DNA of 64,000 nucleotides. It comes from Pseudomonas sp. 31-12 (lineage in GTDB: Bacteria > Pseudomonadota > Gammaproteobacteria > Pseudomonadales > Pseudomonadaceae). The DNA lies in NCBI RefSeq assembly GCF_003151075.1, contig NZ_CP029482.1:248001-312000 (forward strand). The letters are read 5' to 3'. Position numbers and translations under genes: made by a program. Under the pieces are notes generated by a model, which saw only the letters and a program-made list of their open reading frames with translations, had not been told where the DNA came from and did no database searches. Below, in pieces: positions 17,786-27,040 of this stretch (position 1 is the first letter of the stretch; each line of letters starts with the position of its first letter).

Positions 17786-19195
17786 ATGGATCTCCGATTG
17801 GTTGCCTGGAAGCTTGCTATGCGTTGTCTGCTGTTCGCCTGTCTGTTGCTTGGCTCATTCCCTTCGTTTGCCCTGGATCGCTTCCAGGTCGAGGGCTATA
17901 CGCTGCCCAACGGCCTGCAATTGCTGCTCAAACCGGGCACCGAGCGCGGGCATGTGGCGATTCGCCTGGTGGTCGGCGTGGGGCTGGATGATTTCAGCTG
18001 CGCCGAAAAGGAACTGCCGCATCTGCTTGAGCACTTGCTGTTCAGCGGCATCGACGCCACCGGCGAAGGTGGTCTGGAAGAGCGCATGCAGGCCTTGGGC
18101 GGTGAGTGGAACGCGTTCACCAGCAACGCTGACACCACGTTCGTCATCGAAGCCCCGGCAAAAAACCAGCGCAAAGTCCTCGACCTGCTGCTGGCGCTGC
18201 TGACCCAGACCCGAATCGACGACAACGCCATCAACGCCGCCAAACAAGTGGTCGAGCGCGAAGACGGCGGCCATTACTCGCATTTGCAGCGTTGGCTGGA
18301 TCGTCAGGACCTGGGCCACACCGCGAGTAATCAGCTGGCGGTGGAACTGGGCCTCAAATGCCCCGAGCGGGCCGAGGTCGATGACCTGACCCGCGAGCAA
18401 CTGGAGACGGTGCGCAAGGCCTGGTACGCGCCCAACAACATGACGCTGATCGTGGTCGGTGAGCTCGACAAGTTGTTGCCGGCGTATCTGGAGCGCTCGT
18501 ATGGCGCGCTTGAAGCCGTCGACCCGACCGATCACCTGCCCTTGCCGGAAATCCAGGCCAGTGCTGCTCACGAGCGAACGCTGGGCGACGGCTTTGTCGG
18601 CGGTGGTGCCAAGTTGCACTGGCTGGTGCCGGAACCGGTGCTGCAGAATCAGCATGACCAAACCTTCGACCTGCTCAAGGACTATCTGGACTGGGCGCTC
18701 TATCGCCAACTGCGCCTGGCCCACGGTTTGTCCTATGGCCCCTCGGCCGAGCGCGAAGTGTTTGGCGGGGTGGGCTTCATGAGCCTGAACGCCGACCTTG
18801 ATCGCGACGATGTGACTGAGGCCGAACAGGTGTTGGAGGATTTAAAGGCCGGCTTGCTCAAGGACGGTCTCGACGCAGACACCTTCAACCGCCTCAAACA
18901 GGCCGCCATCGCCCGCCAGGCCTGGGCCGTGCAAGGCAACAGCGCGCTGGCCGATTACTACTGGAGCGCGCTTGGGGACTACCAGGACGGGCGTTTCGCC
19001 AACCCGGCCAAGGAACTGCAAGGCGTGACCCTGGCGGAAGCGAACAAGGCCATGCGCGAGTTGCTCGTGCAGCCGGGGTATCTGCGGATCGAGAAGCCGC
19101 TGATGAGTTATGACCAGTTGATGTGGGCGATGGCCGGGGTGTTTGGACTGATTGTCCTCGGGGTATTGGCTTTACGAGTCCATCGCAGAAGGTAA
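17786..19195 (+). CDS. M16-family zinc metallopeptidase, membrane-anchored
   Basis: This is a 469-residue pitrilysin-family peptidase. A signal peptide or signal anchor covers residues 12-29. The inverted zinc motif HLLEH is at residues 79-83, and a distal glutamate in AKQVVERED near 155 completes the site. The C-terminus carries a hydrophobic helix, AMAGVFGLIVLGVLALRV, followed by HRRR, so the protein is probably tethered in the inner membrane facing the periplasm. The start at 17786 follows GAAGGACGAC; a start at 17819 is possible. Substrate unknown. Confidence 0.88.
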   Translation: MDLRLVAWKLAMRCLLFACLLLGSFPSFALDRFQVEGYTLPNGLQLLLKPGTERGHVAIRLVVGVGLDDFSCAEKELPHLLEHLLFSGIDATGEGGLEERMQALGGEWNAFTSNADTTFVIEAPAKNQRKVLDLLLALLTQTRIDDNAINAAKQVVEREDGGHYSHLQRWLDRQDLGHTASNQLAVELGLKCPERAEVDDLTREQLETVRKAWYAPNNMTLIVVGELDKLLPAYLERSYGALEAVDPTDHLPLPEIQASAAHERTLGDGFVGGGAKLHWLVPEPVLQNQHDQTFDLLKDYLDWALYRQLRLAHGLSYGPSAEREVFGGVGFMSLNADLDRDDVTEAEQVLEDLKAGLLKDGLDADTFNRLKQAAIARQAWAVQGNSALADYYWSALGDYQDGRFANPAKELQGVTLAEANKAMRELLVQPGYLRIEKPLMSYDQLMWAMAGVFGLIVLGVLALRVHRRR

Positions 19196-19218
19196 CCGCG
19201 CGCGGTGGCTGGAGCTTT

Positions 19219-19350
19219 TGTGGCGAGGGGATTTATCCCCGTTCGGCTGCGCAGCAGTCGCAAAACCAGTCGATGCGGTGTGCCGGAAAAACAGGGTCGC
19301 CCATTTTGGGGCCGCTTCGCAGCCCAACGGGGATAAATCCCCTCGCCACA
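19219..19350. repeat. REP doublet, GTGGCGAGGGGATTTATCCCC variant
   Basis: Arms GTGGCGAGGGGATTTATCCCC and its inverse enclose about 90 bp with an inner GGGCCGCTTCGCAGCCC hairpin. The palindrome core differs from the AGCTTGCTCC version. Confidence 0.82.
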
Positions 19351-19468
19351 GAAATCCCCTCCACCCCAGGGTTTTGTGTTCAACCAAAGTGACCGGCACC
19401 CTCGCCACGCCCCCCGCCCGGGCGGTACTCTGTCGAGGATTTTCCCCACGACTATTGTGAACCGCCGA

Positions 19469-20497
19469 ATGCCTACTCTGACCCTGTACGTCCAGCGCAT
19501 CCTGGAATTGATGAAGCGCTATCCAGGGGTCATTGCGCTCGGTGGTTTCATCTCCGGGGTCGGCAGTTTCATCCTGGTGGATCGGCAACAGGGCCTGGCG
19601 ACCTGGATCACCATCATCATGGTGCTGAGCTGGATCTGGCTGATGCTGGAAAACAGCCTCACCAAGCTGTTCACCAAACTCTTCAAACGCGAAATCCCCC
19701 AGCCTTTGCTGCGTTACGCCACGCAGATGATCCACCAGGAAAGCCTGTTTTTCGTCCTGCCGTTCTTTTTCATCACCACGACCTGGAACAGCGGCCAGTT
19801 GTTCTTCACCGGGTTGCTGAGCATGGCGGCGCTGATTTCCATCATCGACCCGCTCTACTACAAATGGCTGGCACCCCGGCGCTGGGCGTTCCTGGCGTTG
19901 CACACGCTGACGCTGTTCGCCGCGCTGTTGACCGCCCTGCCCGTCATTTTGCACCTGACCACGTCCCAGAGTTTCAAACTGGCGCTGGGCACCGCTGTGG
20001 TGTTGTCGTTCCCGAGCCTGGCGTCGATCTTCCCGATCCGGACCCTGCGCAATGCGCTGGCGATCTTGAGCATCACCGTGGGTATCGGGGGCGTCGGCTG
20101 GGTCCTGCGTTCATGGGTTCCGCCGGCGACGCTGTGGATGACCGACGTGGCGATCAGTACGCAAATGCAGGACCGCACGCCGGGCAAGAGTCTTGAAGAA
20201 GTCAGCGCCGAGCAGATCCGTGGAGACGGCCTGTACGCCTACACCGCGATCAACGCTCCACGCGGTCTGGACGAACGGATTTATCACGTTTGGACGTTCA
20301 ACGGCAAAGAGGTCGACCGCATCCCGCTGGACATCCATGGCGGGCGCAAGGAAGGCTATCGCGCCTGGACGCACAAGCAGAACTTCCCCGGCAACCCTGC
20401 GGGTAAGTGGCAGGTTCGGGTGCTGACCGAAGACGGGCAACTGATCGGTGTGCTGCGCTTCAAAATCACGGACAGCACACCGATCAAAGAAAAGTAA
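19469..20497 (+). CDS. DUF5924-family membrane protein with C-terminal DUF2914-type domain
   Basis: This is a 342-residue protein with about seven hydrophobic helices in residues 15-225, then a soluble domain of about 115 residues. The soluble domain includes ERIYHVWTFNGKEVDRIPLD and KEGYRAWTHKQNFPGNPAGK, typical of DUF2914. The ATG at 19469 was chosen; a GTG at 19457 in the same frame is an alternative. Function is unknown. Confidence 0.82.
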   Translation: MPTLTLYVQRILELMKRYPGVIALGGFISGVGSFILVDRQQGLATWITIIMVLSWIWLMLENSLTKLFTKLFKREIPQPLLRYATQMIHQESLFFVLPFFFITTTWNSGQLFFTGLLSMAALISIIDPLYYKWLAPRRWAFLALHTLTLFAALLTALPVILHLTTSQSFKLALGTAVVLSFPSLASIFPIRTLRNALAILSITVGIGGVGWVLRSWVPPATLWMTDVAISTQMQDRTPGKSLEEVSAEQIRGDGLYAYTAINAPRGLDERIYHVWTFNGKEVDRIPLDIHGGRKEGYRAWTHKQNFPGNPAGKWQVRVLTEDGQLIGVLRFKITDSTPIKEK

Positions 20498-20552
20498 TCC
20501 GGTTCGTGCTATTACGTAGCTCTGCGCCAATAGCCGAACAAGCACGGAGCTT

Positions 20553-21701
20553 ATGACCAGCAGCACTACGGCCGGCAATGCCCAGCTAGACGCCTCTCAC
20601 TCCCCTGCACAACTGCGGGTCACGGGTGACTGGACGCTCGCCCATTACGCCGATCTCAAGCACCTGAGCGAAAAGCTCCGCGGCCAATACGACGACAGTA
20701 CCCACATCGACCTCAATGGCCTCGGCGCGCTGGACACGGCTGGCGCTTCACTGTTGGTGGAATTGCTCGGGTCCGAGCGTCTGGGCCGATCCACCGAACA
20801 TCCTGATTGCACCCTGTCCCCGCCCGACCGCGCCTTGTTGCAGACGGTTTATTGCTCGCTCAGCGACTTCTGCGTGCCGATCAAGGAACCGGAGATCAGC
20901 GTCGGCATTCAGCTGCTGACCCGCATCGGTCGCGCCGTCGACGCGGTCTGGCAGGACACCCTGCAACTGCTGGGCTTTGTCGGCCTGATCCTCGAAACCA
21001 TCGCGCGCGGGCTGTTTCGCCCTAAGCGCTGGCGGATCACGCCTATGGTCGCGCACATCGAACAGACCGGCCTCGACGCCGCGCCCATCGTGGCGTTGCT
21101 GACCTTTCTGGTCGGTGCCGTGGTGGCGTTTCTCGGCGCGACGGTGTTGGCGAGTTTTGGCGCGAGTATTTTCACCGTGGACTTGGTGGCGTTCTCCTTC
21201 CTGCGCGAATTCGGCGTGTTGCTGACCGCGATCCTGATGGCCGGGCGTACGGCCAGTGCGTTTACCGCGCAGATCGGCTCGATGAAGGCCAACGAAGAAA
21301 TCGACGCCATCCGTACACTCGGTCTTGACCCGATGGAGTTGCTGGTGGTGCCGCGGGTGTTGGCGTTGCTGGTGGCGCTGCCGATGCTGACCTTTCTGGC
21401 GATGCTCTCGGGGATTATCGGCGGTGGCGTGGTCTGCGCCGTGTCGCTGGATATTTCGCCGGCGATGTTCCTGTCGTTGCTGCAAACCGATATCGGCGTT
21501 CAGCACTTTCTGGTGGGGATCGTCAAAGCGCCGATCTTCGCCTTCCTGATCGCTGCGATCGGTTGCCTCGAAGGCTTCAAGGTCAGTGGCAGCGCAGAAT
21601 CTGTTGGCGCGCACACCACGTCGAGCGTGGTGCAGTCGATTTTCGTGGTGATCGTGCTCGACGCCGTGGCCGCGCTGTTTTTCATGGAGATGGGCTGGTG
21701 A
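20553..21701 (+). CDS. MlaE-type ABC permease with N-terminal STAS-like domain
   Basis: This 382-residue protein fuses a STAS-like domain (about 1-105, IDLNGLGALDTAGASLLVEL) to an MlaE/YrbE permease (about 125-382). The permease has LREFGVLLTAILMAGRTASA and MKANEEIDAIRTLGLDPMEL, the coupling segment that contacts the ATPase. It is the first gene of a four-gene MCE operon for phospholipid trafficking between membranes. The next gene overlaps its stop codon. This set is distinct from the mla locus normally linked to murA. Confidence 0.9.
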   Translation: MTSSTTAGNAQLDASHSPAQLRVTGDWTLAHYADLKHLSEKLRGQYDDSTHIDLNGLGALDTAGASLLVELLGSERLGRSTEHPDCTLSPPDRALLQTVYCSLSDFCVPIKEPEISVGIQLLTRIGRAVDAVWQDTLQLLGFVGLILETIARGLFRPKRWRITPMVAHIEQTGLDAAPIVALLTFLVGAVVAFLGATVLASFGASIFTVDLVAFSFLREFGVLLTAILMAGRTASAFTAQIGSMKANEEIDAIRTLGLDPMELLVVPRVLALLVALPMLTFLAMLSGIIGGGVVCAVSLDISPAMFLSLLQTDIGVQHFLVGIVKAPIFAFLIAAIGCLEGFKVSGSAESVGAHTTSSVVQSIFVVIVLDAVAALFFMEMGW

Positions 21702-22501
21702 GTCGTCTACCCCGAGCGCCCTCCGAGGCGGTGATCGAAGTCCGTGGGTTGTGCAATCGCTTCGGCAGCCAGAGCGTGCACGAGAACCTCGACCTGGATT
21801 TGTACAAAGGTGAAATCCTCGCCGTGGTGGGCGGCTCCGGCAGCGGGAAATCGGTGCTGCTGCGCAGCATCGTCGGCTTGCGCCAGCCCAGCGAAGGGCT
21901 GGTGAAGGTCTTCGGCAAGAACCTGCCGACCCTGCCCGAACACGAGCGTTCGATGGTCGAACGGCGCTTCGGCGTGCTGTTCCAGAAAGGCGCGCTGTTC
22001 TCTTCGCTGACGGTGACCGAGAACGTCGCCCTGCCCCTGATCGAACACGCCGGCCTGAACCGTGAAGATGCCGAGCACCTGGCGGCGGTGAAACTGGCCT
22101 TGGCCGGGCTGCCGCTGTCGGCGGCGGACAAATACCCGGCTTCGCTCTCCGGCGGCATGATCAAGCGTGCGGCGCTGGCCCGGGCGTTGGCGTTGGACCC
22201 GGACATCCTGTTTCTCGATGAACCCACCGCCGGCCTCGACCCGATTGGCGCTGCAGCCTTCGATCAATTGATCCTGACCCTGCGCGATGCCTTGGGCCTG
22301 AGTGTATTTCTGGTGACCCATGACCTCGACACGCTCTACACCATCACCGACCGGGTGGCGGTGCTGGCGCAGAAGAAAGTGCTGGTGGCTGACGCCATCG
22401 ACAAGGTCTCGGAAACCGACGATGCGTGGATTCACGAATACTTCCATGGCCCTCGCGGCCGCGCGGCGCTGACGGCCGCTCAACAGTTGAATGAGGTCTG
22501 A
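21698..22501 (+). CDS. MlaF-type ABC transporter ATP-binding protein
   Basis: This is a 267-residue ATPase. Walker A is GGSGSGKSVL near residue 48, the signature is LSGGMIKRAALARAL near 150, and Walker B is ILFLDEPTAGLD near 170. The frame is open upstream, but the GTG at 21698 overlaps the preceding TGA (GTGA) and begins the conserved region, so it is the likely start. It powers the adjacent MCE lipid transporter. Confidence 0.92.
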   Translation: MSRLPRAPSEAVIEVRGLCNRFGSQSVHENLDLDLYKGEILAVVGGSGSGKSVLLRSIVGLRQPSEGLVKVFGKNLPTLPEHERSMVERRFGVLFQKGALFSSLTVTENVALPLIEHAGLNREDAEHLAAVKLALAGLPLSAADKYPASLSGGMIKRAALARALALDPDILFLDEPTAGLDPIGAAAFDQLILTLRDALGLSVFLVTHDLDTLYTITDRVAVLAQKKVLVADAIDKVSETDDAWIHEYFHGPRGRAALTAAQQLNEV

Positions 22502-22502
22502 C

Positions 22503-23441
22503 ATGGAAACCCGAGCCCATCATGTATTGATCGGCCTGTTCACCGTGATTGTGGTGGCGGGCGCCCTGCTCTTCGGCCTTTGGCTGGCCAAGTCCAGCGT
22601 CGACACCGAGTTCAAGGATTACGAAGTCGTCTTCAACGAGGCGGTCAGCGGCTTATCCAAGGGCAGCGCCGTGCAATACAGCGGGATCAAGGTCGGCGAT
22701 GTGGTGACCTTGCGCCTGGACCCGAAAGACCCGCGCCGGGTGCTGGCGCGGATTCGTCTGGGTGGCGATACGCCGATCAAGGAAGACACCCGGGCCATAT
22801 TGGCGCTGACCGGGATTACCGGGACCTCGATCATCCAGCTCAGTGGCGGTACACCGCAGAGCCCGAACCTCAAAGGCAAGGACGGCCATTTGCCGGTGAT
22901 CATCGCGTCGCCCTCGCCCATTGCCCGTTTGCTCAACGACAGTGGCGACCTGATGGCCGGCGTGAACACGCTGATGCATAACGCCAACCTGATGTTTTCC
23001 ACCGAGAACGTCGAGCGCATCAGCAAGACGCTGGAAAATCTGGAGCAAACCACTGGGACTATTGCTGATCAGCGCGGCGATATTCGTCAGGCGATGCAGC
23101 AACTGGCGTCCGTCGGCAAGCAGGCTGGCGCGATGCTGGAGCAGATGTCGGCGTTGATGCGTAACGCCAACGGCCTGCTCAACGATCAAGGCAAGCAGAT
23201 GTTCGGCAGCGCCGAGCAGGCCATGAAGTCGCTGGAGCAAAGCAGCGCGACCATCAACAAATTGCTCACTACCAACCAGGATTCACTGAACAGCGGCATG
23301 CAGGGCCTTAACGGCCTGGCACCGGCGGTACGTGAATTGCGCGACACCCTGACGTCGTTGCGGGCCATTTCCCAGCGCCTGGAAGCCAACCCCAGCGGTT
23401 ACTTGCTGGGCAATGACAAGAACAAGGAGTTCACGCCATGA
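22503..23441 (+). CDS. MCE-domain (MlaD-type) substrate-binding protein
   Basis: This is a 312-residue protein with an N-terminal signal anchor (about 8-30) and one MCE domain (about 40-120), including SGLSKGSAVQYSGIKVGDV and TGITGTSIIQLSGG. A long helical, coiled-coil-prone tail (about 150-300) follows. It is longer than MlaD and resembles MCE proteins that form a needle or channel toward the outer membrane. It starts one base after the preceding stop and overlaps the next gene by 4 bp. Confidence 0.9.
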   Translation: METRAHHVLIGLFTVIVVAGALLFGLWLAKSSVDTEFKDYEVVFNEAVSGLSKGSAVQYSGIKVGDVVTLRLDPKDPRRVLARIRLGGDTPIKEDTRAILALTGITGTSIIQLSGGTPQSPNLKGKDGHLPVIIASPSPIARLLNDSGDLMAGVNTLMHNANLMFSTENVERISKTLENLEQTTGTIADQRGDIRQAMQQLASVGKQAGAMLEQMSALMRNANGLLNDQGKQMFGSAEQAMKSLEQSSATINKLLTTNQDSLNSGMQGLNGLAPAVRELRDTLTSLRAISQRLEANPSGYLLGNDKNKEFTP

Positions 23442-24064
23442 AGCTTGCGACCCTCGCCCTCCTCGCCGGCTTCACGCTGGTCAGCGCCTGCTCGATCCTG
23501 CCTAAGTCCGAGCCGTCCGATGTCTATCGTTTGCCTTCGGCCCAGAGCAGCGCATCGGCAAGTCATGGCACGCCGCAACGCTGGTCGCTTCGCCTGACCA
23601 AGCCGCAGGCCAGCGAAGCGTTGAACAGCCCGAAAATCGCCGTGATCCCCCAAGGTGATCTGATCAGCAGCTACGCCGCCTCGCGCTGGAGCGATCCGGC
23701 GCCGGTGTTGCTGCGCAATCGGCTGCTGGATGGTTTCCAGCGGGACGGCCGAGTGCCGTTGCTGAGCACCGATGACAGCAACTTCCAAGCCGATCTGGAA
23801 TTGGGCGGGAGTCTGCAGGCGTTCCAGACTGAATACCAAGGCACCGCGGCGAGCGTGGTCGTGCGGCTGGATGCGTTGCTGGTGCGTGGGTATGACCAGC
23901 GCATCCTCGCCAGCCGCCGCTTTGAAGTGCGCCAGCCATTGAGCGATGTGAAGGTGCCCGCGGTGGTGGCAGGGTTTGGCCAGGCCAGCGATCAGTTGAC
24001 GGCGCAGGTGGTGAGTTGGGCGGTTGAGCAAGGCCAGAAAGCCGCCCCGCCTCCTCGCCCTTAA
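23438..24064 (+). CDS. ABC-type transport auxiliary lipoprotein (PqiC-like)
   Basis: This is a 208-residue lipoprotein. The signal sequence ends in the lipobox LVSAC with Cys18. The mature part resembles the PqiC/YmbA (DUF330) domain, with SPKIAVIPQGDLISSYAASR and RLLDGFQRDGRV. It is the last gene of the MCE operon and starts within ATGA of the previous gene. It probably sits in the outer membrane and completes the lipid-transport path. Confidence 0.88.
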   Translation: MKLATLALLAGFTLVSACSILPKSEPSDVYRLPSAQSSASASHGTPQRWSLRLTKPQASEALNSPKIAVIPQGDLISSYAASRWSDPAPVLLRNRLLDGFQRDGRVPLLSTDDSNFQADLELGGSLQAFQTEYQGTAASVVVRLDALLVRGYDQRILASRRFEVRQPLSDVKVPAVVAGFGQASDQLTAQVVSWAVEQGQKAAPPPRP

Positions 24065-24090
24065 AGCCAACACAAACCCAATGTAGGAGC

Positions 24091-24236
24091 GAGCCTTTGT
24101 GGCGAGGGGACTTGTCCCCGTTGGGTCGCGAAGCGGCCCCAATTTCTGAATTCAAGTTGTTCTGATACACCGAGAATTCAGGTTTTGGGACTGCTGCGCA
24201 GTCCAACGGGGACAAGTCCCCTCGCCACAAAGGCTC
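24091..24236. repeat. REP doublet, GTGGCGAGGGGACTTGTCCCC variant
   Basis: GAGCCTTTGTGGCGAGGGGA at the left is exactly mirrored at the right, enclosing about 100 bp. Inner GACTGCTGCGCAGTC is a hairpin. It lies between the convergent lipoprotein gene and the SpmAB-like gene. Confidence 0.82.
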
Positions 24237-24257
24237 ACTCTCACAGGGGATCTTTGG

Positions 24258-25487
24258 TTAACCGAAGAACCAGTAGCAAACGCCAATCGCGCCGAGAACT
24301 CCGGCAAATTCCGCCAGCAATGCACACCCAACCGCATGCCGCGCTCGCTGGATGCCTACTGCACCGAAGTACACCGCCAGCACATAGAACGTCGTTTCCG
24401 TACTGCCCTGAATCGTCGCCGCCACCAGCGCCGGGAAACTGTCCACCCCGGAGGTCTTCATGGTTTCGATCAGCATCGCCCGCGCGGCGCTGCCGGAGAA
24501 CGGCTTGACCATCGCCGTCGGCAGCGCGTCGACGAAGCGCGTGTCCCAACCGGCCCACTCCACCAGATGCCGGATCCCGTCCAGACCAAAATCCAGCGCC
24601 CCGGACGCCCGCAGTACGCCGACGGCACACAGCATCGCCACCAGATACGGCAGCAGGTTCTTGGCCACGTCGAAGCCTTCCTTGGCGCCTTCGACGAACG
24701 CTTCGTAGACTTTCACTTTGCGTAACGCGCCAATCACCAGAAACAGCATGATCAGCCCGAACAGCGTCAGATTGCCGAGGATCGATGACAGCCCGGCCAG
24801 AGCGGTCGCCGAGAGCGTCGCCAGCAGCGCCATGAAGCCACCGAGGGCCAGGGCACCGGGAATCAGATACGCGAGCACCACCGGGTCCCACAGACGCAGG
24901 CGTTGCATGAACGCCACCGACAGCAGGCCCACCACTGTCGAGCAGCTGGTTGCCAACAGGATCGGCAAGAACACGAGGGTGGGGTCGGGCGCACCTTGCT
25001 GAGCGCGATACATGAAGATCGTCACCGGCAGCAGGGTCAGGGATGAGGCGTTGAGCACCAGGAACAGGATCTGCGCGTTGCTGGCGATGGTCTCGCTGGG
25101 GTTGAGCTCTTGCAGCGCCTTCATGGCTTTCAGGCCGATTGGCGTGGCGGCGTTGTCCAGGCCCAGGCCGTTGGCGGCGAAGTTCAGCGTGATCAGGCCG
25201 ATGGCCGGGTGACCCGCCGGGACTTCGGGCATCAGGCGCAGGAACAAGGGGCCCAGTGCTTTGGCCAGCCATTCGACGATCCCGGCCTTCTCGGCGATTC
25301 GCAGAAAGCCCAGCCAGAGCGTCAGGGTGCCGAACAGCAGGACCATGACCTCGACGGACAACTTGGCCATGGCGAAAATGCTTTCCACCATCGCCGCGAA
25401 GATCCCGGCGTTACCGCCGATCAGCCATTGCGCCAGTGCCGAAACGGCAGCCACGATGAAAAAGCCGAGCCACAGGCCATTGAGCAT
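24258..25487 (-). CDS. Nucleoside-recognition (Gate) domain membrane protein, SpmA-SpmB fusion type
   Basis: This is a 409-residue protein with about ten hydrophobic helices. The N-terminal half (about 1-205) is SpmA-like, with LNFAANGLGLDNAATPIGLK. The C-terminal half (about 230-409) is SpmB-like, with VDALPTAMVKPFSGSAARAM and IQGSTETTFYVLAVYFG. The homologues are separate spore-maturation proteins in Bacillus, so the role in a non-sporulating bacterium is not sporulation and is unknown. No partner gene is adjacent. Confidence 0.87.
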   Translation of the reverse strand: MLNGLWLGFFIVAAVSALAQWLIGGNAGIFAAMVESIFAMAKLSVEVMVLLFGTLTLWLGFLRIAEKAGIVEWLAKALGPLFLRLMPEVPAGHPAIGLITLNFAANGLGLDNAATPIGLKAMKALQELNPSETIASNAQILFLVLNASSLTLLPVTIFMYRAQQGAPDPTLVFLPILLATSCSTVVGLLSVAFMQRLRLWDPVVLAYLIPGALALGGFMALLATLSATALAGLSSILGNLTLFGLIMLFLVIGALRKVKVYEAFVEGAKEGFDVAKNLLPYLVAMLCAVGVLRASGALDFGLDGIRHLVEWAGWDTRFVDALPTAMVKPFSGSAARAMLIETMKTSGVDSFPALVAATIQGSTETTFYVLAVYFGAVGIQRARHAVGCALLAEFAGVLGAIGVCYWFFG

Positions 25488-25540
25488 CAGTTAAATCCCC
25501 CGAAGAATGCCGCGAATGATAGCGGGGTAGCCAGAAACGA

Positions 25541-25566
25541 CAAACCCCGGATTTCTCCGGGGTTTG
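25541..25566. terminator. Bidirectional-looking intrinsic terminator hairpin
   Basis: CAAACCCCGG and CCGGGGTTTG form a 10-bp stem with a 6-nt loop between the SpmAB-like gene and the end of the GltP-type gene. T-rich sequence follows on the + strand. For the minus-strand symporter gene it lies about 140 bp past the stop. Confidence 0.6.
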
Positions 25567-25589
25567 TTTGTGTGGCTTGCTCGGGTCAC

Positions 25590-25679
25590 TGTGGGAGCCA
25601 GCCTGCTGGCGATGAGGCCGGCACATTCAACATCTCTGTTGTTTGATACACCGCTATCGCCAGCAGGCTGGCTCCCACA
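25590..25679. repeat. REP doublet, GTGGGAGCCAGCCTGCTGGC variant
   Basis: TGTGGGAGCCAGCCTGCTGG and its inverse flank about 50 bp. The CCAGCCTGCTGG core differs from the GGGCTTGCCC core of other copies in this class. Confidence 0.82.
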
Positions 25680-25708
25680 TAAAAGCCAGACTCCACAGGG
25701 TTCAGCTA

Positions 25709-27040
25709 TCAGTTGCTGGAAACTTCGCCCGCCGGCAGCTTTTCCTTGCTGCGCCAGTGCGGCAGCGAGTTCCAGTAGCGCTGGCCCTTGGCGTCGTCGT
25801 ACATGCCTTCCCAGCGGGAGATGACCAGTACGGCCAAGGCATTGCCGATCACGTTCAGCGCGGTACGGGCCATGTCCATGATGCGGTCGACACCGGCGAT
25901 GAACGCCAGGCCTTCCAGCGGAATACCCACGCTGCCCAAGGTAGCCAGCAGCACCACGAAGGACACGCCCGGTACGCCGGCGATGCCTTTGGACGTCACC
26001 ATCAGGGTCAGCACCAGCAGCAATTGCTGGCTGATCGACAGGTCGATGCCGTACAGCTGGGCAATAAAGATCGCCGCGATGCTTTGGTACAGGGTCGAAC
26101 CGTCGAGGTTGAACGAGTAACCGGTCGGCACCACAAAGCTGCAAATGGCTTTCGGCGCGCCGTAGGCTTCCATCTTCTCGATCACGCGCGGCAGCACGGT
26201 TTCGGAGCTGGCGGTGGAGTAAGCCAGTACCAGCTCATCCTTGAAGATGCGCATCAGCTTGATCACCGAGAAGCCGAACATCTTGGCAATCAGGCCGAGG
26301 ATGACAAAGGCGAAGAAGGCGATGGCGACGTAAACCAGGATCACCAGTTTGGCCAGCGGTATCAGAGAAGCGAAACCGAAGTTGGCCACGGTCACTGCGA
26401 TCAGAGCGAACACGCCGATCGGGGCATAGTTCATGATCATGTGGGTGACTTTGAACATGCTTTCCGAGACGCCCTGGAACATCTTCACCAGCGGCTCGCG
26501 CAGGTCCGATTGCAGGCTCGACAGACCGAGACCGAACAGCACGGAGAAGAAGATGATCGGCAGCATTTCGCCGCGGGCCATGGCCGCGAAGATGTTCGAC
26601 GGGATCAGGTTGAGGATGGTTTCGATGAACGCGTGTTCATGCTGGACCTCGGCCGCTGTCGCCTGGTACTTGGAAATATCCACGGTACCCAGGGTGCTCA
26701 TGTCGATGCCGGTGCCCGGATGGAACACGTTGGCCAGCACCAGACCGACCACGATGGCGATGGTGGTGACAATTTCGAAGTAAATGATGGTCTTGAGGCC
26801 GATACGCCCGAGTTTCTTCGCGTCGCCTACACCAGCGATGCCGACGATCAACGAGGAGATGACGATCGGGATCACGATCATCTTGATCAGACGGATAAAG
26901 ATATCGCCTGCCGGTTGCAGGACGTTGCTGATCCACCAGGCTTTTTCGGCACTGAAATGGTTGAGCAGCGCACCGATTGCTATCCCCAGTACCAGACCGA
27001 TGAGGATCTGCCAGGCGAGGCTGAGCTTTGCCTTCTTCAT
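25709..27040 (-). CDS. gltP: Proton/sodium-glutamate (dicarboxylate/amino acid) symporter
   Basis: This is a 443-residue DAACS-family carrier. FIRLIKMIVIPIVISSLIVG is near residue 48, the serine-rich re-entrant loop AYSTASSETVLPRV near 275, and the substrate/cation motif VPTGYSFNLDGSTLY near 310. The start at 27040 (MKKAKLSLAWQ) follows AAGGGTAAAGAT; upstream in-frame codons are less likely. PAO1 has gltP in the same position near the algB region. Glutamate/aspartate is the likely substrate, with C4-dicarboxylates as an alternative. Confidence 0.9.
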   Translation of the reverse strand: MKKAKLSLAWQILIGLVLGIAIGALLNHFSAEKAWWISNVLQPAGDIFIRLIKMIVIPIVISSLIVGIAGVGDAKKLGRIGLKTIIYFEIVTTIAIVVGLVLANVFHPGTGIDMSTLGTVDISKYQATAAEVQHEHAFIETILNLIPSNIFAAMARGEMLPIIFFSVLFGLGLSSLQSDLREPLVKMFQGVSESMFKVTHMIMNYAPIGVFALIAVTVANFGFASLIPLAKLVILVYVAIAFFAFVILGLIAKMFGFSVIKLMRIFKDELVLAYSTASSETVLPRVIEKMEAYGAPKAICSFVVPTGYSFNLDGSTLYQSIAAIFIAQLYGIDLSISQQLLLVLTLMVTSKGIAGVPGVSFVVLLATLGSVGIPLEGLAFIAGVDRIMDMARTALNVIGNALAVLVISRWEGMYDDAKGQRYWNSLPHWRSKEKLPAGEVSSN

